This document shows, one piece after another, positions 44,372 to 53,270 of a stretch of 64,000 bases of DNA. Origin of the DNA: Acidobacteriota bacterium (GTDB taxonomy: Bacteria > Acidobacteriota > Blastocatellia > Pyrinomonadales > Pyrinomonadaceae); the NCBI GenBank assembly GCA_020199775.1, contig JAIVJZ010000004.1, positions 124,001-188,000 on the forward strand. The letters run 5' to 3'. A model generated the notes under the pieces. That model made no database searches. It was not told the DNA's origin and worked only from the letters and a program-made list of their open reading frames with translations. The position numbers and the translations under genes are program-made. Within the stretch, counting starts at the first letter, position 1, and each line of letters opens with the position of its first letter.

Positions 44372-44950
44372 TCACAGACGAGTCGCATCCATTTGCTCGC
44401 GCTCCACCAACTCTCCGAGCGCATTACCGCCGAACAGGAGCAGCCTCGCCGCGCGCGGCGACCAACGCACGAGCCGCGTGTACATCTCCGTAAAACGTTC
44501 GAGCGCGCGGCACGTCAACGCGTCGGCCTCCGGCGTGGGCGTCCGCTCGAATCTCTCCGCGACGACGCGCGCCCTGTCTTGCAGTTTCAGATGGTTCAGG
44601 GCTTCGCGCAGGAAGACGGCCTTCTTCGTCGAGGCTTCGACGAGCGTTGCGTGTTGCAGGTCGGGGCGCGCGACGAGGCACGGGATGATCGGCAGCCCGC
44701 CGCCCGAACCCACGTCGCACACGCGCGCGCCTTCGGGCATGTGCGCGCAGGCCGTGAGCGATTCAAGCACGTGCCGCGTGGCGAACTCGGCGGGCGGGCA
44801 GGGCGCGACGAGATGCAGCAGCGCGTTCCACTTCAACAGGTGCTCGTAATAATCGCGCAGGTGCGCGCGCGTCCCGTCGTCGAGTTGCAAGCCGTAAGGC
44901 GCGGCGTGCGTCTCAAGCGTCTCCGTGAATTCTAGCAAGTTCCGGTTCAT
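44372..44950 (-). CDS. rsmG: 16S rRNA (guanine-527-N7) methyltransferase
   Basis: 192 residues. The SAM-binding motif DVGSGGGLPIIPCLVARPD and the flanking YYEHLLKWNALLHLV and RHVLESL segments match RsmG (GidB), which methylates G527 of 16S rRNA. It is slightly shorter than the E. coli protein but complete. It is divergent from the decarboxylase gene (83 bases between start codons). Its usual partners mnmG and parAB are not nearby. Confidence 0.93.
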   Translation of the reverse strand: MNRNLLEFTETLETHAAPYGLQLDDGTRAHLRDYYEHLLKWNALLHLVAPCPPAEFATRHVLESLTACAHMPEGARVCDVGSGGGLPIIPCLVARPDLQHATLVEASTKKAVFLREALNHLKLQDRARVVAERFERTPTPEADALTCRALERFTEMYTRLVRWSPRAARLLLFGGNALGELVEREQMDATRL

Positions 44951-45033
44951 CTCAACTGTTGACTGGAATAAATCCCTCCGCTTGGGTTAGCTTAACGGAA
45001 CTTCAATTTTCATGCACAGGGACGAAACGGGAA

Positions 45034-46545
45034 ATGAGCGAACGCTTGAGCGCGGAGCACGAACGACTCGGAAAGATCACGACGGAGATCATCGCGCGTT
45101 ACGCGCGCACGCTCGGAGAGGCGCGCGTCTGCTCCGAAGCCACGCCCGCCGAACTCGAAAAAATGTTCGACGAGCCGCTCCCGCTCGAAGGCGCGGAGGC
45201 GGATCAGTTGTTCGGCCGCTTCGAGCGCGAAATCGCGCCGCACGCGATGCACATTCCAAGCCCGCGCTATTACGGCCTGTTCAATCCGACGCCGCTGCCA
45301 ATCGCCGTCTGGGCTGACGCGCTCTCGTCGGCCATCAACCAGAACGGCGCGGTGTGGCGCAATTCGCCCTCGGCGAGCGTCATCGAATCGCGCGTGCTCC
45401 GCTGGCTCTGCGAGATCGTCGGCTACGGCGCGGGGAGCTTCGGCACACTCACGAGCGGCGGGTCGGAGGCGAATTTGATCGCGCTCAAGTGCGCCCGCGA
45501 CCGCGCCGCCCGATTTGTGCGCGACCGCGGCCTGCGCGCCGCGTCTTTGCCCGCGAACCGCGCGGTGAACAACGCGCCGCACGCGTCCGCGACGGCGGGC
45601 AATATGATCGTCTACGCGTCGGAACAGTGCCATTACTCGTTCGTCAAGAGCATGGATATACTCGGCCTCGGCCGCGATAACTTGCGGAAGGTGGCGACCG
45701 ACGCGCGCTTCCACATACGCACGGACGCCCTGCGCCGCGAGATCGAGCGCGACCTCGAAGCGGGCAACCTGCCCGTCTGCGTCGCGGGCGCGGCGGGCAC
45801 GACTTCGAGCGGCGTGATCGATCCGCTCGACGAACTCGCCGGGATCGCGGGCGAGTACAAACTCTGGTTTCATGTGGACGGCGCATACGGCGCGCCGCTC
45901 GCGATGTCGGGTAAATATAGAGACCGCCTGCGCGGCATCGAGCGCGCGGACTCGGTGACGATTGACCCGCACAAGTGGATGTTCGTGCCGTTTGCGGCGG
46001 GCGCGTTGCTCGTGCGCGAGGGCGGGGGCGTGCTGCGCGACGCCTTCGACATCACGCCGGAATACCTGAGCGAGGAGCGCGGCGGCGAAGACGTGCCCTT
46101 CGACTTCTTCCGCTACGGCCAACTCGGCACGCGCCGCTTCAACGCGCTCAAAATCTGGTTCGCACTGAAGACGCTCGGCGTGCGCGGTTACGCCGAGATC
46201 ATCGAACGGCAGATCGAACTCACGGAGTATTTCGCCGCGCGGGTCGCCGCGCTCGAAGAGTTTGAATGTGCCGGCGAAGTCGAAACGGCGGTGTGCTGCC
46301 TGCGCTTCGTGCCCCCCTTGATGCGCGACGCGGGGGGCTCGGAACTCGACGCCTTGCAACGCGAATTGCAGCAGCGCATCGAACGAAGCGGCGAGGCGTG
46401 GTTTTCGACCACGGTGCTCGACGGGCGGCGCGCGCTGCGCGTGAACGTCAACAGCTTCCTGACGGAGCGGCGTCACATAGATGATCTGTTAGAATTGCTC
46501 CGACGCGAAAGCGGAGAAGCGTTGAAAGCGAGAAAGGCTTTATGA
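45034..46545 (+). CDS. PLP-dependent decarboxylase (aromatic amino acid/glutamate decarboxylase group II)
   Basis: 503 residues from the ATG at 45034; a longer frame from 44959 overlaps the divergent promoter. The PLP lysine is in the motif TIDPHKWMFVP. Other family segments are HIPSPRYYGLFNPTP, GTLTSGGSEANLIAL, FHVDGAYGAP and NQNGAVWRNSPSASVIE. It removes CO2 from an amino acid, probably aromatic; the exact substrate cannot be read. The stop overlaps the start of the next gene (ATGA), coupling it to the exported PEP-synthase-like protein. Confidence 0.9.
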   Translation: MSERLSAEHERLGKITTEIIARYARTLGEARVCSEATPAELEKMFDEPLPLEGAEADQLFGRFEREIAPHAMHIPSPRYYGLFNPTPLPIAVWADALSSAINQNGAVWRNSPSASVIESRVLRWLCEIVGYGAGSFGTLTSGGSEANLIALKCARDRAARFVRDRGLRAASLPANRAVNNAPHASATAGNMIVYASEQCHYSFVKSMDILGLGRDNLRKVATDARFHIRTDALRREIERDLEAGNLPVCVAGAAGTTSSGVIDPLDELAGIAGEYKLWFHVDGAYGAPLAMSGKYRDRLRGIERADSVTIDPHKWMFVPFAAGALLVREGGGVLRDAFDITPEYLSEERGGEDVPFDFFRYGQLGTRRFNALKIWFALKTLGVRGYAEIIERQIELTEYFAARVAALEEFECAGEVETAVCCLRFVPPLMRDAGGSELDALQRELQQRIERSGEAWFSTTVLDGRRALRVNVNSFLTERRHIDDLLELLRRESGEALKARKAL

Positions 46546-48494
46546 GACTTGTCAAAAATTTGGTCTTGAGTGCGTTGGTCTTTTCTCTCCTCTGTCCTTT
46601 AGCGGGCGCGCAACTGACGCAGAGAGGTGGTGCGCCCGCCGCCGCGCCCGCCGCAGGAAGTGACGCGGCGGCGGCGGGGGAACGTTCGCGGCCTGAGATA
46701 AAGTCGCGCGCGGAGTTCGACGCGTTCGCGCGCATCAACACGGACGCGGGCTACCCGCTGCCGCACGTCATGTACGTCATCGACCGCAAAGACCGGAACA
46801 AAATTTACTACGTCAACTCGAAGCGTTACCGCTTCCACAAAGATTTCGTCAACGGCACGTATCTCTCGCTCGAACGCGGGCGCGAGTTTTTCGAGAACAA
46901 CTATCTCAAGCCTAATCGCCGCTTCATCCTCGGCACGCTCGCCTACCAGACGCCGCTCTCGCGCTGGACGTTTGAATTCTGGGAAGGCGATCTCATCCCG
47001 GCCGAACAGATCAAACTCACGGGCGAGACGATCAACCGCACCTTCTTCGCGCCGGTCGCCTTCAAGCCCAACTCGATCAAGCAGGACGAAGCCTCGGCCG
47101 GAATCAGTGGACTCGAACGCGTCTCGCAGAGCGAGATCGCGCGCGAGCAGGAGTATCAACCGCTCAACGTGGCGCGGGGGCTGGGGCGCATCCACATCAT
47201 CAAGAAGTTGGACGAACACGTCGAGATCGGTTTCAACGAAATTCTGGTGCTCGACGAAGTGCCGGTGACGCTGCCGCCCGTCGCGGGGATCATCACGAGC
47301 CAGCCTTCGACGCCGCTCTCGCACATCAACCTGCTCGCCAAGTCGTGGGGCGTGCCGAACGCCTACGTGCGAAACGCGTCGGAGTTGCTCAAGGAGTATG
47401 ACGGCTGGTGGGTCACGTTCGAGACGAAGTCGGGCAAGTATGAGATCAAGCGCGCGGACAACAACGCGCTCAGCGAATACCAGCGGCGGCTCAAGGAGCG
47501 GCGCGACATCATGACGCCGCGCTACGACCTTTCGGAGAAGCGTTTGGCCGACCTCAGACAGCAGCGCGCCTCGATGGCCGACGCCTACGGCGCGAAGTCG
47601 GCCAACCTCGGCGAAGTCGCCAACGCGCGGCTGCGCGGCATCACCGTGCCGAACGGCTTCACCATCCCGATCTATTATTACGACGAGTTCGTCAAAGCGA
47701 ACAAACTCGAACAGCCCATCTACGAGATGTTGGAGGATCAAAAGTTCGTCCACGACCCGGCCTACCGGCGCGAGCGGCTGGCGGAGATGCGCGCGCGCAT
47801 CGAGGGGGCGAAGATGCAGGACGGGCTGCGCACCGCGCTCCTCAAGCGCGTGCGCGCCGAGTATCAGGGCAAGGGGTTGTTCGTGCGCAGTTCGACGAAC
47901 GCGGAAGACCTGCCGAAGTTCAACGGGGCGGGGCTGTATTCGACCGTCCCTAACGTGCGCGACGAGGAGAAGTTGATCGAGGCCGTCAAGACCGTCTGGG
48001 CTTCCATCTGGAATTTCGAGGCCTATGAAGCGCGCGAGCGCGCCGGGATCGATCACATGAAAGTTTACCCGGCGGTGCTCATACAGGAAGGCATCAACGC
48101 CGACAGCGCGGGCGTCATGATCACGACCGACCCTTACGACGACACCAACCGCGACGGCATCTACATCAGCGCGAAACGGGGCTTGGGCATCAAAGTGGTC
48201 GAGGGCAAAAAGATCGCGGAGCAGATCATCTTCCGCCCGCGTTCGCAGGCCGTGCGGGTGCTGACGCGTTCGGACGAAGAGAGCTTGTTGACGTTCGACG
48301 GCGAGGGCGGCGTCAAAGAGATTCCGATCAGCGGCGAGCGCGCCGTGCTGACCGACGCGACGGTGCGCCGTCTCGCCCGCGCCGCATCCTCAATCAGGCG
48401 CGTCTTCCGCGGGCGCGAGCAGGACATCGAATGGGTCTTCTACGGCGGTCAGGTCTACATCGTGCAATCGCGCCCATACATCGCGGGAAGCTGA
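46542..48494 (+). CDS. Exported PEP-synthase-like protein with permuted swivel and nucleotide-binding domains
   Basis: 650 residues. A signal peptide (LVLSALVFSLLCPLAGA) is followed by about 200 residues of unknown fold. Residues 245-275 resemble the phosphohistidine swivel domain of PEP-utilising enzymes (VAGIITSQPSTPLSHINLLAKSWGVPNAY; His261 would be the phosphorylated residue). The C-terminal half is the ATP-grasp PEP/pyruvate-binding domain (KSANLGEVANARLRG, VRSSTNAEDLPKFNGAGLYST, ending WVFYGGQVYIVQSRPY). The order is opposite to PEP synthase, and the PEP-binding barrel is absent. Export of an ATP-dependent domain to the ATP-free periplasm is odd, so it may bind another ligand. Confidence 0.75.
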   Translation: MRLVKNLVLSALVFSLLCPLAGAQLTQRGGAPAAAPAAGSDAAAAGERSRPEIKSRAEFDAFARINTDAGYPLPHVMYVIDRKDRNKIYYVNSKRYRFHKDFVNGTYLSLERGREFFENNYLKPNRRFILGTLAYQTPLSRWTFEFWEGDLIPAEQIKLTGETINRTFFAPVAFKPNSIKQDEASAGISGLERVSQSEIAREQEYQPLNVARGLGRIHIIKKLDEHVEIGFNEILVLDEVPVTLPPVAGIITSQPSTPLSHINLLAKSWGVPNAYVRNASELLKEYDGWWVTFETKSGKYEIKRADNNALSEYQRRLKERRDIMTPRYDLSEKRLADLRQQRASMADAYGAKSANLGEVANARLRGITVPNGFTIPIYYYDEFVKANKLEQPIYEMLEDQKFVHDPAYRRERLAEMRARIEGAKMQDGLRTALLKRVRAEYQGKGLFVRSSTNAEDLPKFNGAGLYSTVPNVRDEEKLIEAVKTVWASIWNFEAYEARERAGIDHMKVYPAVLIQEGINADSAGVMITTDPYDDTNRDGIYISAKRGLGIKVVEGKKIAEQIIFRPRSQAVRVLTRSDEESLLTFDGEGGVKEIPISGERAVLTDATVRRLARAASSIRRVFRGREQDIEWVFYGGQVYIVQSRPYIAGS

Positions 48495-48501
48495 AAGGGA
48501 G

Positions 48502-48567
48502 GTGAATCGTAAATCGTAAATAGAAAAACCGTCTCTCTCTATTCACGATTCACGATTCACGGCTTTT
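48502..48567. repeat. Inverted array of 7-base repeats with T-run
   Basis: GTGAATC/GTAAATC units (48502-48524, ending AATAGA) face their complement (48538-48560) with 21 of 23 matches and a 13-base loop. GGCTTTTT follows. It sits between the PEP-synthase-like gene and the next start codon at 48570. Confidence 0.85.
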
Positions 48568-48569
48568 TA

Positions 48570-49061
48570 ATGATGAATCACATGAGAGCTTTTGCGTGTC
48601 TATTGAGTTTGATGTGTGCGTTGACGCTGTGCGGGGCATGCGCGAAGAACGCGCCGACGGCGGCGAACGGAAACGGCGGGGCGAGCACCGCCACGGCGTC
48701 GCCGGGGGGCGCGAACGGCAACGTGCCGGGCAACACCGGCGGCGGGCAGACGTTGGACACGTCGAAACTGGATGCGGAGATCGCCGGGCTTGAGCAGCAG
48801 GCGGAGAAGAAGCCGGACGACGGCACCACGCTCGGCGCGTTGGCGGAAGCCTACGTGCGGCGCGCCCACGCGCTGTACGACGCGCGCCGTTTGACGGATG
48901 CCCTGCACGATTATCAGAGCGCGCTCAGATACAGCCCCGACCACGAAGAAGCCAGCCTCCGCGTCGCGCAGATCACGCAGGAGATCGGGGCTGAGCCGCA
49001 CGCCGAAGACGGCAAGCCCGTCGCGGTTCCGGCCAAACCGGGGGCGAACGAAAATCAATGA
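48570..49061 (+). CDS. Lipoprotein with one or two TPR-like helices
   Basis: 163 residues from 48570; ATGs at 48573 and 48582 are equally possible. A hydrophobic signal ends in LCGAC, a lipobox-like site (Cys24). A low-complexity Gly/Asn/Ala linker follows. A helical C-terminal part resembles TPR repeats (LGALAEAYVRRAHALYDARR and ALHDYQSALRYSPDHEEA). It probably sits on a membrane and binds a partner protein. It lies between two inverted repeats and has no clear ribosome-binding site. Confidence 0.6.
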   Translation: MMNHMRAFACLLSLMCALTLCGACAKNAPTAANGNGGASTATASPGGANGNVPGNTGGGQTLDTSKLDAEIAGLEQQAEKKPDDGTTLGALAEAYVRRAHALYDARRLTDALHDYQSALRYSPDHEEASLRVAQITQEIGAEPHAEDGKPVAVPAKPGANENQ

Positions 49062-49065
49062 TAAT

Positions 49066-49149
49066 GATGAACGATGAAGTATGAACGATGAACTATGAAC
49101 TGAAGACAGGTGTTTTTACTTCATCGTTCATCGTTCATCGTTCATTGTT
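49066..49149. repeat. Inverted array of 7-base repeats (GATGAAC type)
   Basis: GATGAAC/GATGAAG/TATGAAC units run from 49066. TTCATCG units in the reverse sense run to 49149. The best stem pairs GATGAACGATGAAGT (49066-49080) with 49118-49132. It lies between the lipoprotein gene and the SDR gene and uses the same words as the array at 38525-38693. Confidence 0.8.
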
Positions 49150-49163
49150 TCTGAGAGGTGTCT

Positions 49164-49955
49164 ATGGCCGAGAACGTGTTCGTCGAAGGGTTGCTGGCGG
49201 GGCGCGTCGCGTTTGTGACGGGCGGCGGGACGGGGATCACGGGCGGGGTGGCGCGTGCGCTCGCGGAGGCGGGCGCGCGGGTCGCGCTCGTCAGCCGGAA
49301 GTTGGAACACCTCGAACCGGCGGCGGAGTTGATTCGCGCGGGGGGCGGCGAGGCGTTGGCTGTCGCGTGCGACGTGCGACACGCGGAAGAGGTCGAGCGC
49401 GCCGTGGCCGCCACGGTCGAACGCTTCGGCCAATTGGACATCGTGGTCAACGGCGCGGCGGGCAACTTTCTCTGCGCGGCGGAAGAACTTTCACCGAACG
49501 GCTTCGGCACGGTCGTTGACATTGATCTGAAGGGCACGTTCAACGTCTGCCGCGCCGCGTTCGGCGAATTGAAGCGGCGCGGCGGCTCGATTTTGAACAT
49601 CAGCGCGACGCTTCATTACATGGGAACGCCGTTCCAACTCCACGTCTCGGCGGCGAAGGCGGGCGTGGACGCGCTGACGCAAAACCTCGCGGTCGAGTGG
49701 GGGCGTTACGGTATCCGCACGAACGCCATCGCGCCCGGCCCCATCGAAGACACAGAGGGCATGAAACGCCTGCTCCCGCCCGCGCTCAGAGAGAAACTGC
49801 AACGACGCATCCCCGTCGGCCGCTTCGGCCGCATCAGAGACATCGAGCAACCGGCGGTCTTTCTCTGTTCCGACGCCGCCTCTTTTATCAACGGCGCGAT
49901 CATCGTCGTCGACGGCGGCCTGTGGCTTAGCGGAGGGATGAGGGCGGAGGGATGA
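49164..49955 (+). CDS. Short-chain dehydrogenase, 2,4-dienoyl-CoA reductase-like
   Basis: 263 residues from the ATG at 49164 (GAGAGG upstream). The Rossmann motif is TGGGTGITGGVARAL. NGAAGNFLCAAEELSPNGF is the pattern of peroxisomal-type 2,4-dienoyl-CoA reductases, used for unsaturated fatty acid breakdown. The usual SDR Tyr-x-x-x-Lys reads H-V-S-A-A-K (Lys present, Tyr absent), as in that subfamily, where Tyr is not catalytic. The last residues (GGMRAEG-stop) are coded by a tandem repeat. Confidence 0.85.
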   Translation: MAENVFVEGLLAGRVAFVTGGGTGITGGVARALAEAGARVALVSRKLEHLEPAAELIRAGGGEALAVACDVRHAEEVERAVAATVERFGQLDIVVNGAAGNFLCAAEELSPNGFGTVVDIDLKGTFNVCRAAFGELKRRGGSILNISATLHYMGTPFQLHVSAAKAGVDALTQNLAVEWGRYGIRTNAIAPGPIEDTEGMKRLLPPALREKLQRRIPVGRFGRIRDIEQPAVFLCSDAASFINGAIIVVDGGLWLSGGMRAEG

Positions 49956-50051
49956 GGGCGGAGGGCGGAGGGATGAATCAGGAATAAAGCAAATAACTAA
50001 GCCGCCCTTTGTTTTGTTCATCCCTCATCCCTCCGCCCTCATCCCTTTTTT
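49931..50051. repeat. Inverted array of 7-base repeats (GAGGGAT/GAGGGCG type) with T-run
   Basis: A perfect 24-bp stem pairs 49935-49958 (GGGATGA/GGGCGGA units) with 50022-50045. Extra units lie inside and TTTTTT follows. It includes the SDR stop codon and ends just before trpE, so it may act as a terminator or attenuator in front of the trp operon. Confidence 0.85.
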
Positions 50052-50054
50052 GTG

Positions 50055-51578
50055 ATGCTTGAGCTTCAGCCAGCGACATTCGAGGATTTCGAGCGCGCGG
50101 CGGCGCGCGGCAACGTCGTGCCGGTGGTGCGTCGCGTGCTGGCGGATTTGCAGACGCCGGTGGGCGCGTTTTTGCGCCTCGCGAATGATGCGCGTTACGC
50201 GTTTCTGCTCGAATCGGTGGAGGGCGGCGAGCGCGTCGCGCGCTACTCGTTTCTCGGCGTCGAGCCGGAGATGATCGTGCGCGGGCGCGGGGCGGACACC
50301 TTCGTCACACGCAGCGGTAGCGGCGGCGACGACGGCGAGACGGAACACCTGCGCGGCGTGCGCGCCACGGATTTTTTGCGCGACTATTTCCGGCGACACA
50401 AGTTGGCGCGGCGCGATCATCTCGCCCCGTTCGCGGGCGGCGCGGTCGGCTATCTGGCTTACGACGCGGTGCGCTGGTTCGAACCGACGGTGGGCGACCG
50501 GGGCGCGGAGTCTGAAAGCGACGAAGCCGTGTTGATGTTTTTTCGCACTGTGCTCGCTTTTGATCGCGTGCGGCAGCAGATCGAAATCAGTTCAATCGTG
50601 TTCACAGGGGAGGCGGGCGAGAGCCGCGCGCGCCTGAGAGAACTTTATGAAGAGGCCGTCGGCCGGACTGAATCAATCGAGCGCGAGTTGCTGGCGAGCG
50701 CGCCCGCGCGTGAGCCGGGGCGACAAAGGACGAATGACGCCCCGCCGCAGTTCGCTTCAAACTGGTCGCGCGGAGACTTCGAGCAGGCGGTGGAGACGAT
50801 CAAGGAGCACATCGCGGCGGGCGACTGTTATCAGGCCGTGCTGTCGCAGCGTTTCACTACCGGAGTCGGCGCGCCCCCGCTCGAAATTTATCGTGCCCTG
50901 CGCGCGACGAACCCGTCGCCCTACATGTTCTTCCTGCGGCTCGGCGACGAATCAATCGTCGGCGCGTCGCCGGAGATGCTCGTGCGTTGTCGCGGCGCGG
51001 AACTCGAATACCGCCCGATTGCGGGCACGCGGCCGCGCGGCGCGAACGAGGCCGAAGACGCGCGGCTCGGCGCGGAGTTACGCGCTGACGAGAAGGAAGT
51101 GGCGGAGCATTTGATGCTCGTCGATCTCGGTCGCAACGACCTCGGCCGCGTCGCCGCGTTCGGGTCGGTCGAAGTCAGGGAGTTGATGACAATCGAACGC
51201 TACTCGCATGTGCAGCATTTGGTGACGAGTTTGTTCGCCCGCCTGAGAGACGGCGCGGACTGTTTCGACGCGCTGGCCGCCTGCTTCCCGGCGGGCACTG
51301 TGACGGGCGCGCCCAAGGTGCGCGCGATGCAGATCATCGACGCGCTCGAACCCGACCGCCGCGGCCTCTACGCGGGCGCGGTGCTCTATCTCGACTACGC
51401 GGGCAACCTCGATTCCTGCATCGCCATTCGCACCGTCCGCGTCCGCGAGGGGCGCGCGGAAGTGCAGGCCGGGGCGGGCGTCGTGGCCGACTCCGTGCCC
51501 GCGCGCGAGTATGAAGAGACGATCAACAAGGCGCGCGCGATGTTGCGCGCGATTGAGATGGCCGAGCGCGGTTTGTGA
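50055..51578 (+). CDS. trpE: Anthranilate synthase component I
   Basis: 507 residues from the ATG at 50055 (a GTG three bases earlier is possible). It makes anthranilate from chorismate with ammonia from TrpG. C-terminal chorismate-binding segments are intact: CYQAVLSQRF, NPSPYMFFLRLGDESIVGASPEMLVR, PIAGTRPRG, DEKEVAEHLMLVDLGRNDLGR, FPAGTVTGAPKVRAM and AGAGVVADS. An N-terminal LLESVEGGERVARYSF segment is the usual tryptophan-feedback region. The operon is interrupted: trpG does not follow directly but after an ankyrin lipoprotein gene. Confidence 0.97.
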   Translation: MLELQPATFEDFERAAARGNVVPVVRRVLADLQTPVGAFLRLANDARYAFLLESVEGGERVARYSFLGVEPEMIVRGRGADTFVTRSGSGGDDGETEHLRGVRATDFLRDYFRRHKLARRDHLAPFAGGAVGYLAYDAVRWFEPTVGDRGAESESDEAVLMFFRTVLAFDRVRQQIEISSIVFTGEAGESRARLRELYEEAVGRTESIERELLASAPAREPGRQRTNDAPPQFASNWSRGDFEQAVETIKEHIAAGDCYQAVLSQRFTTGVGAPPLEIYRALRATNPSPYMFFLRLGDESIVGASPEMLVRCRGAELEYRPIAGTRPRGANEAEDARLGAELRADEKEVAEHLMLVDLGRNDLGRVAAFGSVEVRELMTIERYSHVQHLVTSLFARLRDGADCFDALAACFPAGTVTGAPKVRAMQIIDALEPDRRGLYAGAVLYLDYAGNLDSCIAIRTVRVREGRAEVQAGAGVVADSVPAREYEETINKARAMLRAIEMAERGL

Positions 51579-51602
51579 AGTGTGCGAATCCGGCAAGATG
51601 GC

Positions 51603-51672
51603 CGAGAGCAAAAGTCGAGAGCCGTTGACGAGAGTAAAGGGCGAAAGCAAAAGTCGAGAGTAAAGGGCGAGC
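51603..51672. repeat. Short direct repeats between trpE and the ankyrin gene
   Basis: GCAAAAGTCGAGAG occurs twice, with GAGTAAAGGGCGA also twice, in a degenerate 13-14-base period. No facing arm was found, so this may be half of an array. Confidence 0.5.
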
Positions 51673-51680
51673 AGTTGTCG

Positions 51681-52505
51681 ATGCGTCGTAAAATTTCCCT
51701 GTCGCGAATAATGCGCTGTGCGGTCGCGCTCGCGCTCCTGTCCGCGTGCGCGGGTTGCATGCGGCAGCCGGGCGAGAAAGTTACACCTGAGACGGCGCGC
51801 CGCGAGTTAGCCCTGCGCGGCATCGATTTTAAAGAGGCGGACTTCGTCAGGCACGCGGGCGCGGGCGACGCGTGGGCGGTCAAACTTTTCCTCGCCGCGG
51901 GCATGAGTCCCGACGTGCGGGGCGAGCGCGGAGACAGGCCGCTCACGGCGGCGATCATTAACTCGCACAAGGGCGTCGCCAAACTTTTACTCGAACGCAA
52001 CGCCGACCCGAACGTGCTCGACCGCGACGGGAAGACGCCTTTGATCCGCGCCGTGCAAGTTGGAGACAAGGAACTCGTGCGCGCGCTGCTCGACCGGCGC
52101 GCCGACGTGAACCTGCGCGGCGTGGATAATTTCACGCCCTTCACTTATGCGCTGCGCCACACGGACACGGAGATCGCGCAAGTCTTGCTCGAACGCGGCG
52201 CGGACGTAAACGCGAGAGACGATTCGGGCGGCACGCCCCTGTCGTGGGCGGTCTTCTACGAGCGCGCTTCGCTCGTCGAGACACTCTTGGCGAAAGGCCT
52301 CGACCCGAACACGGCCAACAAGGTCGGGGGCACGCCGCTGATGATCGCCGCCGCCAAGGGCAACGCGGAGATCGTGAACCTGTTGCTGAAAAGCGGCGCG
52401 CAGACGAACCCGAAAGACAAGCAAGGCCGCACGGCGCGCCGGTTCGCGCTCGACGGTTATCACAACGAAGTGGCGGAGTTGCTGGCGGAGACGAAAAGTA
52501 AGTAG
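51681..52505 (+). CDS. Ankyrin-repeat lipoprotein
   Basis: 274 residues from the ATG at 51681. Earlier in-frame starts would translate the direct repeats. A signal peptide ends in LLSAC, a good lipobox. About six ankyrin repeats follow (GDRPLTAAIINSHKGVAKLL, DGKTPLIRAVQVGDKELVRAL, then similar units to 270). It should be a membrane-tethered protein-binding scaffold. Its place between trpE and trpG is not explained by tryptophan synthesis. Confidence 0.85.
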   Translation: MRRKISLSRIMRCAVALALLSACAGCMRQPGEKVTPETARRELALRGIDFKEADFVRHAGAGDAWAVKLFLAAGMSPDVRGERGDRPLTAAIINSHKGVAKLLLERNADPNVLDRDGKTPLIRAVQVGDKELVRALLDRRADVNLRGVDNFTPFTYALRHTDTEIAQVLLERGADVNARDDSGGTPLSWAVFYERASLVETLLAKGLDPNTANKVGGTPLMIAAAKGNAEIVNLLLKSGAQTNPKDKQGRTARRFALDGYHNEVAELLAETKSK

Positions 52506-52542
52506 AGAGCCGTCAGAAAGTCGGCCCTCGGCAACATGATTC

Positions 52543-52588
52543 GCTGAGAACGTCCGGCTGAGAACGTCCGGCTGAGAGCTGAAAGCCG
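52543..52588. repeat. Tandem 14-base (2x7) direct repeat before trpG
   Basis: GCTGAGAACGTCCG occurs twice in a row, then GCTGAGAGCTGAAA. It ends four bases before the trpG ATG. No inverted partner is visible. Confidence 0.65.
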
Positions 52589-52591
52589 ATT

Positions 52592-53158
52592 ATGATCTTC
52601 ATCATAGACAACTACGATTCGTTCACATATAACCTCGTGCAATATCTCGGCGAGTTGGGCGCGGAGATGGCGGTGCGCCGCAACGACGAGGTGACGGTGG
52701 ACGAGATCGAGCGGGAGTTTCGCCCATCAAAGATTCTGATCTCGCCCGGCCCCGGCGAGCCGCGGGACGCGGGCATCACGTGCGCGGCCATCAAGCATTT
52801 CGCGGGGCGCGTTCCCGTCTTCGGCGTCTGTCTGGGGCATCAGGCCATCGGCGAAGTTTTCGGCGGACGGGTCGTGCGCGCGCCGCTGCCCGTCCACGGT
52901 AAACCGGCGGAGATCGACCACGACGGGCGCACGCTTTTTGCGGGGCTGCCGCCGAAGTTCAAGGCCGGACGTTATCATTCGCTCGTCGTCGAGCGCGCCA
53001 CGCTGCCCGCGTGTCTCGAAGTCTCCGCGACGACCGGCGACGATCTCATCATGGGCTTGCGCCATCGCGAGTTGAACGTCGAAGGCGTGCAGTTTCACCC
53101 CGAATCAATTTTGACGACGGAAGGGAAGCGACTGCTCGCGAATTTTTTAAACGGTTAG
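52592..53158 (+). CDS. trpG: Anthranilate synthase component II (glutamine amidotransferase)
   Basis: 188 residues. This is a class I glutamine amidotransferase: DNYDSFTYNLVQYL at the start, ISPGPGEP, nucleophile Cys80 in VFGVCLGHQAIG, and the His-x-Glu pair in QFHPESILT. It supplies ammonia to TrpE; in many bacteria it also serves folate synthesis as PabA. trpD follows after 112 bases. Confidence 0.96.
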   Translation: MIFIIDNYDSFTYNLVQYLGELGAEMAVRRNDEVTVDEIEREFRPSKILISPGPGEPRDAGITCAAIKHFAGRVPVFGVCLGHQAIGEVFGGRVVRAPLPVHGKPAEIDHDGRTLFAGLPPKFKAGRYHSLVVERATLPACLEVSATTGDDLIMGLRHRELNVEGVQFHPESILTTEGKRLLANFLNG

Positions 53159-53184
53159 TTGTCAGTAGTCGGTTGTCAGTAGTT
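53158..53184. repeat. Tandem 14-base (2x7) direct repeat after trpG
   Basis: GTTGTCAGTAGTCG is followed by GTTGTCAGTAGTT. It starts within the trpG stop codon. The GTCAGTA word is related to the AGCAGTC units at 35598. Confidence 0.6.
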
Positions 53185-53270
53185 TTCAGACTCGTAAACC
53201 TGACCCGCGTCGATTGCACCCGACGCGTCTAACCGGAAACAACTGGCTATCGACGGCGGAAAGAATTGCT

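Noticed and set aside
11053..53184. Tandem repeat arrays as CRISPR
   Set aside because: Units are 7-8 bases without unique spacers, the arms are inverted, and no cas genes are present.
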